Assembly: GCA_965223405.1 (NCBI GenBank)
Contig: CBDCWO010000006.1
Span: 4,774,001 to 4,838,000 of the forward strand
Length of the DNA stretch: 64,000 bases
DNA from: CBDCWO01 sp965223405
Lineage (GTDB): Bacteria; Bacteroidota; Bacteroidia; Chitinophagales; Saprospiraceae
Direction: 5' to 3'
Under the pieces are notes generated by a model that was not told the DNA's origin, did not search any database, and worked only from the letters and a program-made list of their open reading frames with translations. Shown one piece after another: positions 19,297 to 27,820 of the stretch (positions are counted from its first letter, which is position 1; the number at the start of each line of letters is the position of its first letter). The position numbers and the translations under genes are program-made.

Positions 19297-20340
19297 TAAT
19301 TAACGTGAATAATGGATAAAAAAACTGTTGTTTTAATTTAAAACATAGGAGGATATTTAATATATTAACAGTTGAATCTCAATTAAATAATATTAAACTC
19401 CTCCATATGTTTGATGATAAAATTACAGAAATTTATGTTGCTGTGGATGACTTTTATAAAGAATTCTCTCAACAAATTCAATATTTCAGGCTTCAAGACG
19501 GTAAAAAATGTACACGCAATAGGAAAAGTAGACTATCAGACTCTGAAATGATGACCATATTGATATGCTTTCATCATAGCCATTACACTAATTTCAAGTC
19601 ATTTTATAATGAAATGGTTAGACGATATTGGATGCACTTGTTTCCTGATCTTGTTTCCTATGAACGGTTCAACCAAACACAGCAAAAAGTAATAATTCCT
19701 CTACTATTATTCCTCAAACAGTATGGATTAGGTTGTAGTAGAGGTATCAATTTCATAGATTCTACTACGATTAAGGCATGTCATATTAAGCGAGAAAAAC
19801 AACATAAAGTAATGAAGGGGTTTGCAGCAAAAAGTAAAGGTACCATGGGTTGGTTCTATGGTTTCAAGTTGCATTTAGTAATTAATGATATGGGAGAAAT
19901 TCTGAGTTTTTACCTAACAAAAGCCAATGTAGATGATCGTAACCTACAGGTAATCACTTCTTTAACTGAAAACATATTTGGAAAACTTTACGGGGACAGA
20001 GGCTATATTTCAAAAGCTCTGGCCGACTTTTTATGGAATGATGGTGTACATCTAATTTATAAAACACGCAAAAACATGAAAGATCAAAATCTATCAGATA
20101 TCGATAAAATCCTATTGAGAAAAAGAGCTCTTATCGAATCGGTCAATGATGAATTGAAAAATATCTGTTCTATTGAACATTCCAGACATCGAGCCCCTAA
20201 AGGGTTTTTTATAAATCTGGTTGCTGGGTTAATAGCATATCAGTTCTTACCAAAAAAACCTTCTTTGAATATCTCAACTGAAAAAACTGATAATTTACAG
20301 CTCCTCCTTACAGCCGCTTAAACATTATTCACGTTAATTA
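19297..20340 (+). mobile_element. IS982-family insertion sequence
   Basis: An element of 1044 bp with a perfect 18-bp terminal inverted repeat, TAATTAACGTGAATAATG at 19297-19314 and its complement at 20323-20340. It contains one transposase gene. The outermost six bases of each end (TAATTA) are palindromic, so they could be part of the inverted repeat or a 6-bp target duplication; if the latter, the true ends are ACGTGAATAATG at 19303 and its partner ending at 20334. The ends are perfectly conserved, so the insertion looks recent. Confidence 0.88.
19407..20321 (+). CDS. IS982-family transposase
   Basis: A 304-residue DDE transposase. The N-terminal segment has SRLSDSEMMTILICFHHSHY and NFKSFYNEMVRRYW, typical of IS982. 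The catalytic acids are in FIDSTTIKAC (about residue 119), LYGDRGYIS (about 195) and RALIESVNDELKNICSIEHSRHR (about 250). The frame is intact from the ATG at 19407 to a stop that lies just inside the right terminal repeat. Its immediate neighbour on the right is the first repeat module, but no gene is visibly split by the insertion. Confidence 0.93.
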   Translation: MFDDKITEIYVAVDDFYKEFSQQIQYFRLQDGKKCTRNRKSRLSDSEMMTILICFHHSHYTNFKSFYNEMVRRYWMHLFPDLVSYERFNQTQQKVIIPLLLFLKQYGLGCSRGINFIDSTTIKACHIKREKQHKVMKGFAAKSKGTMGWFYGFKLHLVINDMGEILSFYLTKANVDDRNLQVITSLTENIFGKLYGDRGYISKALADFLWNDGVHLIYKTRKNMKDQNLSDIDKILLRKRALIESVNDELKNICSIEHSRHRAPKGFFINLVAGLIAYQFLPKKPSLNISTEKTDNLQLLLTAA

Positions 20341-20518
20341 AATATGGTTTTCAACAGTTTATTGCAGCTTTTTAGGATATGTATTAAAATGACCATAATG
20401 AACCCAAACATTCTGCATTCTTATTCCAAAATACTCATTATTACGTCGTTCATTGGGATGAATGATAAATTTTATTAGCCTACCTTTCACGCCATATCTC
20501 AATCCATCCACCAAATTT

Positions 20519-20607
20519 ATAGTGCATTTTCATTTTCATAGATCAATTTTGTAGCTCTCAAATCTACAAAACGATACTTTATTCTATGGAAAATACTAGG
20601 GTCTGAG
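20519..20607 (+). repeat. Leader of repeat module A (copy of the GIY-YIG 5' region)
   Basis: About 89 bp that is nearly identical to 22168-22257, the region just upstream of, and including, the first codons of the GIY-YIG gene. It contains the inverted repeat TTTTGTAG (20547-20554) and CTACAAAA (20564-20571). Read on the minus strand it ends in an ATG and codons for MKMKMHY, after which the similarity to the nuclease gene stops and the frame closes within about 16 codons. So module A keeps the promoter/leader and start of a nuclease gene but not the gene. Confidence 0.75.
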
Positions 20608-21700
20608 CCCTCCTACGCTATGCTATGGAGGACGAACCCTCCTACGCTATGCTACGGAGGACGAACCCTCCTACGCTATGCTACGGAGGACGAACCCTCC
20701 TACGCTATGCTACGGAGGACGAACCCTCCTACGCTATGCTACGGAGGACGAACCCTCCTACGCTATGCTACGGAGGACGAACCCTCCTACGCTATGCTAC
20801 GGAGGACGAACCCTCCTACGCTATGCTACGGAGGACGAACCCTCCTACGCTATGCTACGGAGGACGAACCCTCCTACGCTATGCTACGGAGGACGAACCC
20901 TCCTACGCTATGCTACGGAGGACGAACCCTCCTACGCTATGCTACGGAGGACGAACCCTCCTACGCTATGCTACGGAGGACGAACCCTCCTACGCTATGC
21001 TACGGAGGACGAACCCTCCTACGCTATGCTACGGAGGACGAACCCTCCTACGCTATGCTACGGAGGACGAACCCTCCTACGCTATGCTACGGAGGACGAA
21101 CCCTCCTACGCTATGCTACGGAGGACGAACCCTCCTACGCTATGCTACGGAGGACGAACCCTCCTACGCTATGCTACGGAGGACGAACCCTCCTACGCTA
21201 TGCTACGGAGGACGAACCCTCCTACGCTATGCTACGGAGGACGAACCCTCCTACGCTATGCTACGGAGGACGAACCCTCCTACGCTATGCTACGGAGGAC
21301 GAACCCTCCTACGCTATGCTACGGAGGACGAACCCTCCTACGCTATGCTACGGAGGACGAACCCTCCTACGCTATGCTACGGAGGACGAACCCTCCTACG
21401 CTATGCTACGGAGGACGAACCCTCCTACGCTATGCTACGGAGGACGAACCCTCCTACGCTATGCTACGGAGGACGAACCCTCCTACGCTATGCTACGGAG
21501 GACGAACCCTCCTACGCTATGCTACGGAGGACGAACCCTCCTACGCTATGCTACGGAGGACGAACCCTCCTACGCTATGCTACGGAGGACGAACCCTCCT
21601 ACGCTATGCTACGGAGGACGAACCCTCCTACGCTATGCTACGGAGGACGAACCCTCCTACGCTATGCTACGGCCCTCCTTTGCTATGCTACGGAGGACGA
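20608..21700 (+). repeat. Large 29-bp tandem array A (about 38 units)
   Basis: A tandem array with exact 29-bp spacing. Unit 1 starts at 20608 and the 37th unit at 21652 (36 full periods), followed by one diverged unit from 21673. The unit core is CCCTCCTACGCTATGCTACG followed by GAGGACGAA. CCTCC and GGAGG in each unit can pair, giving a 23-nt imperfect palindrome centred on the A of CTATG. Unit 1 has one change (CTATGG); the rest of the main run looks identical. Unit 37 is cut to 21 nt and is followed by a TTTG variant, a junction shared with array B. There are no spacers, so this is not CRISPR. Three overlapping long frames on the plus strand exist only because the unit has no plus-strand stop; I do not regard them as genes. 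Confidence 0.92.
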
Positions 21701-21885
21701 GGGTGTGGAGTTCTCCACCGAAGCCCTACTGGTAAATTTATTTGATTATAATTTAAGCACCTCCCCCCAATAAGCTAATAGTTACGGAGGACGAAATCTC
21801 CCACGCTATGCTACGGAGGGCGAAGGTGGAGCTGCGGAGATTAACTGGTGTTGATCCCCATTGCGAACGAAGTCTACATCAATAC
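21701..21885 (+). repeat. Tail of repeat module A
   Basis: A conserved segment that follows array A and reappears after array B (22424-22573). Shared blocks include the hairpin GTGGAGTTCTCCAC, then CTACTGGTAAATTTATTTG, the tmRNA-like 17-mer at 21826-21842, and a closing stem GTGTTGAT...ATCAATAC around a 22-nt loop. Copy A has an extra stretch (about 21780-21820) with two more CTACGGAGG-type pieces that copy B lacks. Confidence 0.75.
21826..21842 (+). repeat. 17-bp copy of the tmRNA 3' end (module A)
   Basis: GTGGAGCTGCGGAGATT, identical to 22514-22530 and to 22676-22692, where it is the last 16 nt of the tmRNA plus one flanking base. This is the sequence that site-specific elements commonly use or restore when inserting at ssrA, so it may be an att-like site. 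Confidence 0.65.
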
Positions 21886-21939
21886 TGGAAAAACATCGTC
21901 TAACACTATTGAATTTGACCTGGATGAATTGGTGGATTA

Positions 21940-22188
21940 TCAAATAAGTCTTTTGTTTCTGAAGGCGATGCCGGAACCGGACTTTAAATATTTTTCAAAA
22001 TAATAAGCTTTGACTTTATCAATAAATCCACAATAAAAAACTAATTCAAAGGGCAGCCTTGTTTTTGTATAATGGATTTTGCCACGATTATGGTCACTTA
22101 GGCGTTGTGACAAATTATTGGTACATCCTGTATAAAAAGTATCGTCAGAACATCTTAAAATATACACATAGTGCATTTTCACTTTCAT
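21940..22188 (-). CDS. Small GIY-YIG nuclease superfamily protein
   Basis: An 82-residue stand-alone GIY-YIG domain. The GIY-equivalent is HYVYILRCSDD (residues 6-16), the YIG-equivalent is FYTGCT (18-23), followed by NLSQRLSDHNRG with the conserved arginine, and AYYFEKYLKSGSG with the metal-binding glutamate. The size fits the UPF0213/YhbQ-like group of minimal domains. The gene lies between repeat modules A and B. Its first codons lie inside the duplicated leader of module B, so the nuclease gene and the leader belong to one unit. An inverted repeat TTTTGTAG/CTACAAAA sits 8 to 32 bp upstream of the ATG at 22188 and may be an operator. A role in moving or processing the neighbouring palindromic arrays is an inference by analogy with RAYT/REP systems. 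Confidence 0.85.
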   Translation of the reverse strand: MKVKMHYVYILRCSDDTFYTGCTNNLSQRLSDHNRGKIHYTKTRLPFELVFYCGFIDKVKAYYFEKYLKSGSGIAFRNKRLI

Positions 22189-22257
22189 AGATCAATTTTG
22201 TAGCTCTCAAATCTACAAAAACGATACTTTATTCAATGGAAAATACTAGGGTCTGAA
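22168..22257 (+). repeat. Leader of repeat module B
   Basis: The second copy of the leader at 20519-20607, differing at only a few positions. It overlaps the first seven codons of the GIY-YIG gene on the opposite strand and contains the same 8-bp inverted repeat (22196-22203 and 22213-22220). The leader therefore probably holds the promoter of the nuclease gene, reading leftwards, with the array starting at its other end. Confidence 0.75.
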
Positions 22258-22423
22258 CCCTCCTTCACCATGTTACGGAGGACGAGCCCTCCTTTGCTAT
22301 GCTACGGAGGACGAACCCTCTTACGCTATGCTACAAAGGACGAACCCTCCTACGCTATGCTACGGCCCTCCTTTGCTATGCTACGGAGGACGAGCCCTCC
22401 TTTGCTATGCTACGGAGGACGAG
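22258..22423 (+). repeat. Short 29-bp tandem array B (6 units)
   Basis: Six units of the same 29-bp palindrome family, starting at 22258, 22287, 22316, 22345 (a 21-nt truncated unit), 22366 and 22395. The units are diverged from each other (TTCACC, TTTGC, TTACGC and TACGC variants, one with CTACAAAGG). The order truncated unit then TTTG unit is the same as at the end of array A, so the two arrays share ancestry and array A has expanded internally. Confidence 0.88.
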
Positions 22424-22573
22424 GGTGTGGAGTTCTCCACCGAAGCCCTACTGGTAAATTTATTTGATTATAATTTATACCCCCCAATAAGTTAATAGCT
22501 ACGGAGGGCGAAGGTGGAGCTGCGGAGATTAACTGGTGTTGATCTCCATTGCGAACGAAGTCTACATCAATAC
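22424..22573 (+). repeat. Tail of repeat module B
   Basis: The second copy of the tail at 21701-21885, shorter by about 35 bp. It contains the GTGGAGTTCTCCAC hairpin, the 17-mer at 22514-22530 that equals the tmRNA 3' end, and the GTGTTGAT...ATCAATAC stem. It ends about 100 bp from the tmRNA 3' terminus. Confidence 0.75.
22514..22530 (+). repeat. 17-bp copy of the tmRNA 3' end (module B)
   Basis: GTGGAGCTGCGGAGATT, the copy nearest the real tmRNA end (22676-22692) and 162 bp from it in the same orientation. Similarity stops right after this 17-mer: the tmRNA continues CGAACTCC, the module AACTGGTG. Confidence 0.65.
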
Positions 22574-22610
22574 CCAGGAAATCGTTGGCACGATTTAAAA
22601 AGCTCGTTTC

Positions 22611-22638
22611 ACAAATTTTCAAGTAAACTTGAATTTGT
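22611..22638 (-). terminator. Hairpin downstream of the tmRNA
   Basis: ACAAATT..CAAGT, a two-base loop, then ACTTGAATTTGT gives a 12-bp stem with a two-base bulge, about 40 bp beyond the tmRNA 3' end. On the minus strand a CTTTTTAA run follows about 8 nt later, so it could end ssrA transcription, but the stem is AT-rich and the T-run is not adjacent. Confidence 0.4.
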
Positions 22639-22676
22639 TACACTTCGCTTTTTTTACCTGGATATTGATGCTTTAG

Positions 22677-23048
22677 TGGAGCTGCGGAGATTCGAACTCC
22701 GGTCCAGAGAAAGAACCCATAAGCTTTCTACATGCTTAGTTTATGCTTTCGATTGTTTAAAAACTACATTGGAGCACAGACATCCTCCATAGTTTCGAGA
22801 CCCTTTATTTCACCTGTTGATCGGGACAGGTCAACCAGCTATCCTGAGGGTTTGTTGATATGCGATCAGATATGTATCAGGAGTCAATCCGATGGCACAA
22901 AGGCTTTCTAATTCCTAGAATTAGGCAGCCAAGGCGTAATTATATTCGCCATTTATAGTTGTCGGTTATTATTTGTTAACGCAGTAAAAAACCATGCTGC
23001 GACATGCTTACTTATACATTACATTTCCTGTCAATTCCAGTCAGCCCC
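22677..23048 (-). ncRNA. ssrA: tmRNA (transfer-messenger RNA)
   Basis: A 372-nt tmRNA on the minus strand. The 5' end starts GGGGCTGACTGGAATTGACA, and the 3' end is the tRNA-like arm GGAGTTCGAATCTCC closing with CAGCTCCA; GGGGCTG pairs with CAGCTCC as the acceptor stem. The reading frame for the tag is visible at about 22923-22952 and reads GEYNYALAA followed by TAA, a Bacteroidota-type degradation tag (the first alanine comes from the charged tmRNA). The terminal CCA is not encoded: the genome continues CTA after the discriminator base. It works with SmpB to rescue stalled ribosomes. The 3' 16 nt recur in both repeat modules immediately downstream. Confidence 0.96.
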
Positions 23049-23209
23049 ATTTCCCCGCTCATTTGCATTCAAATAAACGTGGGTACAAATGTAATACATT
23101 AACGAGATATCGGATAAAGAAAGTTCCTCTTCATTTTATTCATAATTTCAAAGGAAACAATCTGTACAAATCATTAAACTTCAAGTAATGAAATACTATC
23201 TTAGCACTC

Positions 23210-23944
23210 ATGAAAGTTGGACTATTTGTGCCGTGTTATGTCGATCAGTTTTATCCTCAAGTAGCTATTGCCAGTTTGAAATTGCTGGAAAAGTTAGGTT
23301 GCACCGTTGATGTCCCTCTCAGCCAAACGTGTTGTGGACAACCATTGGCCAATAGTGGAATGGAGAAAGAAGCGGCTTCAATTTCCAGACATTTTGTAGA
23401 TACATTTTCTGAATACGAGTGGATCGTTTCCCCATCGGCTTCCTGTACATATCATGTACAACATCATTTTGATAATATCCCTCAGAATGAAATGGTAATC
23501 CAGATAAGAGAAAGAACGAAAGACCTTACTGAGTTTTTGGTTGACATTCTAGCAATTGAAAAACTTTCTGCCCATTTCCCATTTAAAGTCAGTCTTCATC
23601 AAAGTTGTCATGGTTTAAGGGGATCTAGAATGGCGAAATCTTCCGAGCTTATGGAACCTCAATTTTCAAAATGGAGATATCTGTTGGATCAGGTATCCGG
23701 AATTACCTTGGTTACCCCACCACGATCTGATGAATGTTGCGGATTTGGAGGTACATTTGCCATTAAAGAAGCAGCTGTTTCCGTAAAAATGGGACAGGAT
23801 CGGATAAAGGATCACATGGTTAATAAGGTGGAGTACATAACATCTGGTGATATGTCATGCCTGATGCATATGGAAGGCATCATCAAACGGGAAAAGTGGC
23901 CGGTTAAAGTAATTCACCTTGCAGAAATTTTAAACGCATCCTAA
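23210..23944 (+). CDS. lutA: Lactate utilization protein A, Fe-S binding
   Basis: A 244-residue protein of the LutA/YkgE family, one subunit of the LutABC complex that oxidises L-lactate to pyruvate. It carries two cysteine-rich CCG domains: QTCCGQPLANSG (about 40-51) with PSASCTYHV, and HQSCHGLRG with DECCGFGGTFAIKE (about 172-185). Length is normal (about 240). It is the first gene of a tight operon: its stop shares a base with the lutB start (TAATG). The leader of about 160 bp is shared with divergent ssrA. Confidence 0.93.
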   Translation: MKVGLFVPCYVDQFYPQVAIASLKLLEKLGCTVDVPLSQTCCGQPLANSGMEKEAASISRHFVDTFSEYEWIVSPSASCTYHVQHHFDNIPQNEMVIQIRERTKDLTEFLVDILAIEKLSAHFPFKVSLHQSCHGLRGSRMAKSSELMEPQFSKWRYLLDQVSGITLVTPPRSDECCGFGGTFAIKEAAVSVKMGQDRIKDHMVNKVEYITSGDMSCLMHMEGIIKREKWPVKVIHLAEILNAS

Positions 23945-25323
23945 TGGCACAGAAGCATGCACAAGCCGCCCAATCATTTATAAATAATGAAACGAAAGCC
24001 CAATGGCATGATGGTGCTTTGTGGAAAGTAAGAGAAAAACGAGACGCGGCTGCAGCCAATATCCCTGAATGGGAACATTTGAGAAATTTGGCCAGCCAAA
24101 TAAAAGAACATACATTATCACAATTGGATCAATATCTACTTGAGTTTGAAGCGAATGCTAAAGAAAAAGGGATTAAAGTCCATTGGGCTGAAGATGCAGC
24201 AGCTCATAATAGGATAGTGCTTAAAATACTTGCAGAGGTTGGAGCCCGCAAATTGGTTAAATCCAAATCCATGCTTACCGAAGAGTGTGGATTAAATGAA
24301 CACTTGGAAAAGAATGGAATAGAAGTAGTTGATACGGATCTGGGAGAACGAATTATTCAACTGAATGAGCAGCCTCCCAGTCATATAGTAATGCCTGCAA
24401 TCCACATGGATCGACATGAAATTAGTGATTTGTTTCATGAGAAGTTGGATGCTGAAAAGAATAATGCCAATCCCAACTATTTAACGGAAACTGCACGTCA
24501 ACATTTACGGTATAAATTTTTGCAAGCTGATGTGGCATTGACCGGAGTAAATTTTGCTATAGCTGAATCCGGTGGTGTTGTGGTATGTACCAACGAAGGT
24601 AATGCGGATATGGGTGTTCATTTGGCACCGGTCCAAATACATTGTATGGGTATTGAAAAATTAGTTCCCAAGACATCACACATGGGTGTGTTTACCCGAC
24701 TGCTGGCTCGAAGTGCGACCGGTCAGCCCATTACTGTGTATACATCTCATTATCAAAAACCTAAGCTCAATGGTCAAATGCATGTGGTTATAGTCGATAA
24801 TGGCAGGTCTGAACATCTGGGAAAGCCGCAATTCCGTAACGGGTTAAAATGTATACGTTGCGGAGCCTGTATGAATACTTGCCCGGTATATCGTCGTAGT
24901 GGAGGACACAGCTATCATGCAACTATCCCAGGTCCCATAGGTTCGATACTAAATCCGCGCACTGATCTGAAAGCCTATAGTGATCTTCCTTTCGCTTCTT
25001 CTCTTTGTGGTAGTTGTTCTGATGTGTGCCCAGTGAAAATCAATATCCACGAACAGCTGTATAGCTGGAGGCAAATTATAGAACAAAACAAAAAAGGAAT
25101 TAACTTTAACAAATGGGTAATGCGTCAAGTAGCGCGAGTTCTTTCCAGGCCCAGATCTTATGATCGAATGGGAAAATGGATGCGTGCGATGTTGAAAATA
25201 ACACCTGACTTTATAATTAAAAACCGTTTGAATACCTGGTCCATCGGGCGAGAATTGCCCAATGTTCCTCCACATAGTTTTAAGGAATGGTATCGACGAA
25301 ATCGTAAGCATGGGAAAAGATAA
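23944..25323 (+). CDS. lutB: Lactate utilization protein B, ferredoxin-type iron-sulfur subunit
   Basis: A 459-residue LutB/YkgF protein. The N-terminal two thirds is the LUD domain (AESGGVVVCTNEGN, GIEKLVPKTSHM). The C-terminal third carries two 4Fe-4S clusters, CIRCGACMNTCPVYRR (about 303-318) and CGSCSDVCPVKINIHEQ (about 354-370). This is the electron-transfer subunit of the lactate-oxidising complex. Length is typical (about 460-480). The start overlaps the lutA stop and the end overlaps the probable lutC start by 14 bp, so the three are translated as one unit. Confidence 0.94.
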   Translation: MAQKHAQAAQSFINNETKAQWHDGALWKVREKRDAAAANIPEWEHLRNLASQIKEHTLSQLDQYLLEFEANAKEKGIKVHWAEDAAAHNRIVLKILAEVGARKLVKSKSMLTEECGLNEHLEKNGIEVVDTDLGERIIQLNEQPPSHIVMPAIHMDRHEISDLFHEKLDAEKNNANPNYLTETARQHLRYKFLQADVALTGVNFAIAESGGVVVCTNEGNADMGVHLAPVQIHCMGIEKLVPKTSHMGVFTRLLARSATGQPITVYTSHYQKPKLNGQMHVVIVDNGRSEHLGKPQFRNGLKCIRCGACMNTCPVYRRSGGHSYHATIPGPIGSILNPRTDLKAYSDLPFASSLCGSCSDVCPVKINIHEQLYSWRQIIEQNKKGINFNKWVMRQVARVLSRPRSYDRMGKWMRAMLKITPDFIIKNRLNTWSIGRELPNVPPHSFKEWYRRNRKHGKR

Positions 25324-25861
25324 AATCTTGCGAAATATCAGAAAAAATAGGATGCACCCGGTTGATTTGCCAAAGATCGAGAGCCCAAAGGTTATAAATA
25401 AGGCAATCTCTGAATACCGTGTTAACGCTCAAAAAAATGGAATAAGAATTGTCGACCCTCAGCCAGCGGACTGGGATCAATGGGTGACATCAAAATTTCC
25501 AGATGCCAAATTGATAATACAATTACGTAAAAACCAAAAGAATAACCTAGGTGAAGTTGCTTTGGAGAAAATTGATGTGCTCATTATAGATGGAGAATTT
25601 GGAGTGGAAGAGAATGGGGCTGTTTGGGTAGATACTTCCTATTTACCCGAAAGAGTATTGCCATTTATTACACAACATCTAATTATTTGTATTCCCAGTT
25701 CGAATCTACTGGCAACCATGCATGATGCCTACCATCGCATCGACTTGCAAAAAACGGGATTCGGTGTTTTCATTGCCGGTCCCTCTAAAACCGGTGATAT
25801 TGAAATGGTGCTGGTGACCGGTGCACAGGGGCCAAGAACTTTGACTGTCTGCTTATACTGA
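25310..25861 (+). CDS. lutC: Lactate utilization protein C
   Basis: About 183 residues of the LUD domain family, the third LutABC subunit. The C-terminal block VFIAGPSKTGDIEMVLVTGAQGPRTL is diagnostic: the LutC signature GPS.TADIE..LV.GAHGP.... The frame is open from 25262, but the extra residues match nothing expected and the ATG at 25310 (MGKDKILRNIRKN) fits the family N-terminus. It overlaps the end of lutB by 14 bp. Transcription probably stops before the convergent tetR gene at 25943; a lone IS end lies in the gap. Confidence 0.88.
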   Translation: MGKDKILRNIRKNRMHPVDLPKIESPKVINKAISEYRVNAQKNGIRIVDPQPADWDQWVTSKFPDAKLIIQLRKNQKNNLGEVALEKIDVLIIDGEFGVEENGAVWVDTSYLPERVLPFITQHLIICIPSSNLLATMHDAYHRIDLQKTGFGVFIAGPSKTGDIEMVLVTGAQGPRTLTVCLY

Positions 25862-25892
25862 TTCCGATAGAATACATGATTGAAATATTAGT

Positions 25893-25912
25893 GAGTCTAC
25901 TCCGAAAAGTCT
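25893..25912 (+). repeat. Lone IS1182-type terminal repeat
   Basis: GAGTCTACTCCGAAAAGTCT differs at 3 of 20 positions from each end of the IS1182 element at 721-2540, and is roughly intermediate between them. No second end or transposase lies nearby, so it is probably a scar of an earlier insertion or a fragment of a non-autonomous copy. Confidence 0.5.
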
Positions 25913-25942
25913 ACAAAACCGAAAATGTTTCTATTGGCTATG

Positions 25943-26524
25943 TCAACCTGGGTTTGACAATATTCCGCGTAAGATGTACTTGCCGATCTGCCGTTCGACT
26001 TCCAGAGGATTAACGGATTTATCGAGAAAGGTGTACCGATCAAATAATAATCTTAAAGAGGATAAAAACAAATGAGTAGCCAGGTTTATATCGATATGAA
26101 TGAATATTCCACTTTCTATCCCGGCAGTAATTATTTGGCTGACTTTTTTTTCAAATTCATTCCTTTCTCTAATGAATTGCTCCAGTTTATCATCGGTCAA
26201 ATGCCTCCATTCATTGACCAGCAAAGAGATTTCCAACGGTTTGCTAAAGGTTAATCTCACATAAAAGGAAATTACTTTTTCCAGTTTTTCGGCTGGATTG
26301 TATTGGCTGGAGATGATGCGATCCAACTCGGTATGGAATTCCTTGCTTATGGAAAATAAAAAGCGCTCCAAAATGCTTTGTTTAGAGTCTGTATAATTAT
26401 AAATGTTAGCAACATCACACGAAAGTGCGTTGGCAATATCTCTCATTGTGGTGCCTTTAAAGCCCTTCTCATAAAAGAGACTTAAGGATTTTTCATAAAA
26501 TTTTTTGCGTTTCGGATTGATCAT
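25943..26524 (-). CDS. TetR family regulator (probable hmgA-fahA repressor)
   Basis: About 193 residues. The N-terminal helix-turn-helix is clear: RKKFYEKSLSLFYEKGFKG, TTMRDIANALSCDVANIYNY. The C-terminal part is a helical ligand-binding domain without further clues. The open frame reaches 26566, but the ATG at 26524 (MINPKRKKFYEKSL) matches normal TetR starts. It is divergent from hmgA, and a perfect 24-bp palindrome lies between them at 26589-26612, about 10 bp before the hmgA start. The simplest reading is autoregulation and repression of hmgA-fahA, with an aromatic catabolite as inducer. Distant relatives control fatty-acid catabolism, so the effector is not certain. Confidence 0.85.
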   Translation of the reverse strand: MINPKRKKFYEKSLSLFYEKGFKGTTMRDIANALSCDVANIYNYTDSKQSILERFLFSISKEFHTELDRIISSQYNPAEKLEKVISFYVRLTFSKPLEISLLVNEWRHLTDDKLEQFIRERNEFEKKVSQIITAGIESGIFIHIDINLATHLFLSSLRLLFDRYTFLDKSVNPLEVERQIGKYILRGILSNPG

Positions 26525-26588
26525 CACCGTTTTGTTGATCGAGTAAAGGAATGAAAACATTTCCAAAATAAAAAATAATTGTTTATAA

Positions 26589-26612
26589 TTACATCAACAA
26601 TTGTTGATGTAA
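26589..26612. promoter_or_regulatory. Perfect 24-bp palindromic operator
   Basis: Half-site TTACATCAACAA followed directly by its exact complement. The centre is between 26600 and 26601, 10 bp upstream of the hmgA ATG and about 65 bp upstream of the preferred tetR ATG. The length and symmetry fit a TetR-family dimer site. Confidence 0.75.
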
Positions 26613-26622
26613 AAAATTAGAG

Positions 26623-27783
<1,161 letters not shown>

Positions 27784-27820
27784 TGTCCTTTTTTACTTTT
27801 CGATTTAAAACATATTATAT

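Noticed and set aside
20608..21700. CRISPR array
   Set aside because: The units are directly adjacent, with no unique spacers, and no cas genes are present.
20620..21773. Three overlapping plus-strand ORFs of 355-382 codons in the tandem array
   Set aside because: They exist because the 29-bp unit contains no stop in any plus frame and is not a multiple of three. All three frames translate into the same 29-residue periodic product, which is a repeat artefact.
22270..22467. 65-codon ORF across array B
   Set aside because: Same cause as in array A, with no coding signal outside the repeats.
22514..22792. Plus-strand ORF covering the tmRNA 3' region
   Set aside because: It lies antisense to the tmRNA and its product has no features; the RNA explains the sequence.
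25262..25309. Upstream start for lutC
   Set aside because: It would overlap lutB by 62 bp and adds residues with no LutC match.
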